Below, piece by piece: positions 62,754 through 64,000 of a stretch of 64,000 nucleotides of DNA. This DNA is from Falsiroseomonas frigidaquae (lineage in GTDB: Bacteria; Pseudomonadota; Alphaproteobacteria; Acetobacterales; Acetobacteraceae). The stretch spans positions 62,001-126,000 of the forward strand of contig NZ_JAAVTX010000001.1 in assembly GCF_012163145.1 (NCBI RefSeq). Direction: 5' to 3'. The notes beneath the pieces were generated by a model. That model made no database searches, was not told the origin of the DNA, and saw nothing but the letters and a program-made list of their open reading frames with translations. Made by a program: the position numbers and the translations under genes. Every line of letters begins with the position of its first letter. Position 1 is the stretch's first letter.

Positions 62754-64000
62754 ATGGACACCCACGACCTCCGCGCCGAAGGCCCGATGGTGGGCAGCCG
62801 CCCGAATGCCGCTGACCCGCAACCGCCCGCCGGCAAGCCGCCGCGCCCGCCCAAGGCCCCGCGCCAGCGCAAGGCTCCGCGCCCGGGGCGCGGCTGGTTC
62901 TTCGGCACCATGGGCTTCCTGGCGAAGACCGTCATCATCCTGACGGTGGCGATCGGCCTGACCGGGGCCGGTGCCGCCTATGCGCTGTATCGCTCCGCCG
63001 CGGCGGAGCTGCCGGATTACCGCTGGCTGGCGGATTACCAGGCGCCGCAGATGAGCCGGATCTATGCCGGCGACAGCCGGCTGATGGCCGAGCTGGCCCA
63101 GGAACGCCGCGTCTTCGTGCCGATCGAGGCGATTCCGCGCCATGTGCAGCAGGCCTTCGTCTCCGCCGAGGACCAGCGCTTCTGGTCGCATCACGGCGTC
63201 GACCCGATCGGCATCGCGCGCACCGTGGTGTCCAACCTGGAGCAGCTGGGCACCGGCCGCCGCATGGGCGGCGCCTCCACCATCACCCAGCAGGTCGCCA
63301 AGAACATGCTGGTCGGCAACGACCGCACGCTGATGCGCAAGGTGCGGGAGGCGATCCTGGCGCTGCGGATCGAGCAGGCGATGCCGAAGGCCCGCATCCT
63401 CGAGATCTACCTGAACGAGATCTTCCTCGGCCAGCAGGCCTATGGCGTGGCGGCGGCGGCGCAGAACTACTTCAACAAGTCGCTGGATGACCTTTCGGCG
63501 GCGGAAGCCGCCTTCCTGGCCGCGCTGCCCAAGGCGCCGAACAACTACAACCCGGCCCGCTTCCCCGAGGCCGCGATCGGCCGGCGGAACTGGGTGATCG
63601 ACCGCATGGCGGAGGATGGCGCGCTGACCGTGGCGGATGCCACGCGCGCCAAGGCCGAGCCGCTGGTCCCCCGCCCGCAGCGGCGGCCGGACGTGGTGCC
63701 GGTGGGCCAGTACTTCACCGAGGAAGTGCGCCGCGAACTGGTCGCCCGCTTCGGCGCCGACCAGACCACGATGGGCGGCCTCGTGGTCCGCACCTCGCTC
63801 GACCCGGTGCTGCAGGAAGGCGCGGAGACGGCGCTGCGCAACGGGCTGCTGGCCTATGACCGCCGGCGCGGCGGCTGGCGCGGCCCGGTGGCGCGCATCC
63901 CGGCTGAGGCCACGGAATGGCTGCCCGCGCTGCAGGCGCAGCAGCGCCCACCCGGCGCGCCGGCCGAATGGCGCCTGGCCGTGGCGCTGGAGGTGCGCGA
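62754..64000 (+). CDS. mrcA: Penicillin-binding protein 1A, 3'-truncated by the window
   Basis: Bifunctional peptidoglycan glycosyltransferase/transpeptidase; only the first about 415 residues are in the window. A Pro/Arg/Lys-rich cytoplasmic tail (KPPRPPKAPRQRKAPRPGRG) precedes one membrane helix (TVIILTVAIGLTGAGAAYAL). The GT51 domain has SAEDQRFWSHHGVDP (catalytic Glu), GASTITQQVAKNM, RKVREAILALRIEQ and ILEIYLNEIFLGQQAYG. The transpeptidase domain lies beyond base 64000. It starts at ATG 62754, 141 bases after amiC. Confidence 0.93.
   Translation, partial: MDTHDLRAEGPMVGSRPNAADPQPPAGKPPRPPKAPRQRKAPRPGRGWFFGTMGFLAKTVIILTVAIGLTGAGAAYALYRSAAAELPDYRWLADYQAPQMSRIYAGDSRLMAELAQERRVFVPIEAIPRHVQQAFVSAEDQRFWSHHGVDPIGIARTVVSNLEQLGTGRRMGGASTITQQVAKNMLVGNDRTLMRKVREAILALRIEQAMPKARILEIYLNEIFLGQQAYGVAAAAQNYFNKSLDDLSAAEAAFLAALPKAPNNYNPARFPEAAIGRRNWVIDRMAEDGALTVADATRAKAEPLVPRPQRRPDVVPVGQYFTEEVRRELVARFGADQTTMGGLVVRTSLDPVLQEGAETALRNGLLAYDRRRGGWRGPVARIPAEATEWLPALQAQQRPPGAPAEWRLAVALEVR

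Overview
The window is GC-rich (about 70% by eye) alphaproteobacterial DNA. It most resembles the Acetobacteraceae (Roseomonas-like). This is an inference from three things: alphaproteobacterial gene orders (rne–amiC–mrcA, tadA next to rluB–rsmD, xseA next to purD), two orphan Bug/TTT-type substrate receptors, and a PEP-CTERM protein. I see no rRNA, tRNA, CRISPR array or insertion sequence.

Layout. 1–5.4 kb: a 5'-truncated aminotransferase, an ArsR/SRPBCC pair with a palindromic operator candidate, ispE behind a TPR lipoprotein, and a small exported protein made of two tandem copies of one domain. 5.4–8.2 kb: two small membrane proteins and a two-subunit sodium/solute symporter. 8.4–14.2 kb: an uncharacterised protein, an ECHDC3-like protein with an acyl-CoA synthetase, a 25-codon ORF with a perfect Shine-Dalgarno followed by a terminator, an MFS transporter and an orphan amino-acid receptor. 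14.3–18.7 kb: an SDR, an M23 peptidase, xseA and purD. 18.8–24.8 kb: a PEP-CTERM protein, two glycosyltransferases and a GDP-mannose pyrophosphorylase. 24.9–35 kb: a soluble PAS chemoreceptor, an EAL protein, a sulfotransferase, RNA-modification genes (rsmD, rluB, tadA), a glutamine amidotransferase, two Bug receptors, a CorA/ZntB transporter and a DUF1835 protein.

35.1–55.8 kb is a capsule (K-antigen) locus. One arm (minus strand) encodes a lipoprotein, KpsM, KpsT, a KpsE-type and a KpsD-type export protein. A divergent arm encodes a KpsC-type transferase and an SDR. A converging third arm (minus strand) encodes a glycosyltransferase, a 2448-residue reducing polyketide synthase without a thioesterase, an alpha-oxoamine synthase, a YghO-type GNAT acyltransferase and a KpsS-type protein. 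The set parallels the rhizobial rkp-1 region (RkpA, RkpG, RkpH, RkpJ). I infer that PKS acyl chains are released by amino-acid condensation, reduced and N-acylated, giving a ceramide-like lipid that carries or anchors the capsule.

56–64 kb returns to housekeeping: a 2-hydroxyacid dehydrogenase, RNase E with a large low-complexity insert in its S1 domain, an 840-base intergenic region, an AMIN-domain amidase, and the start of PBP1A, which runs off the window. Many genes overlap by four bases (ATGA, GTGA, TTGA), indicating tight translational coupling.
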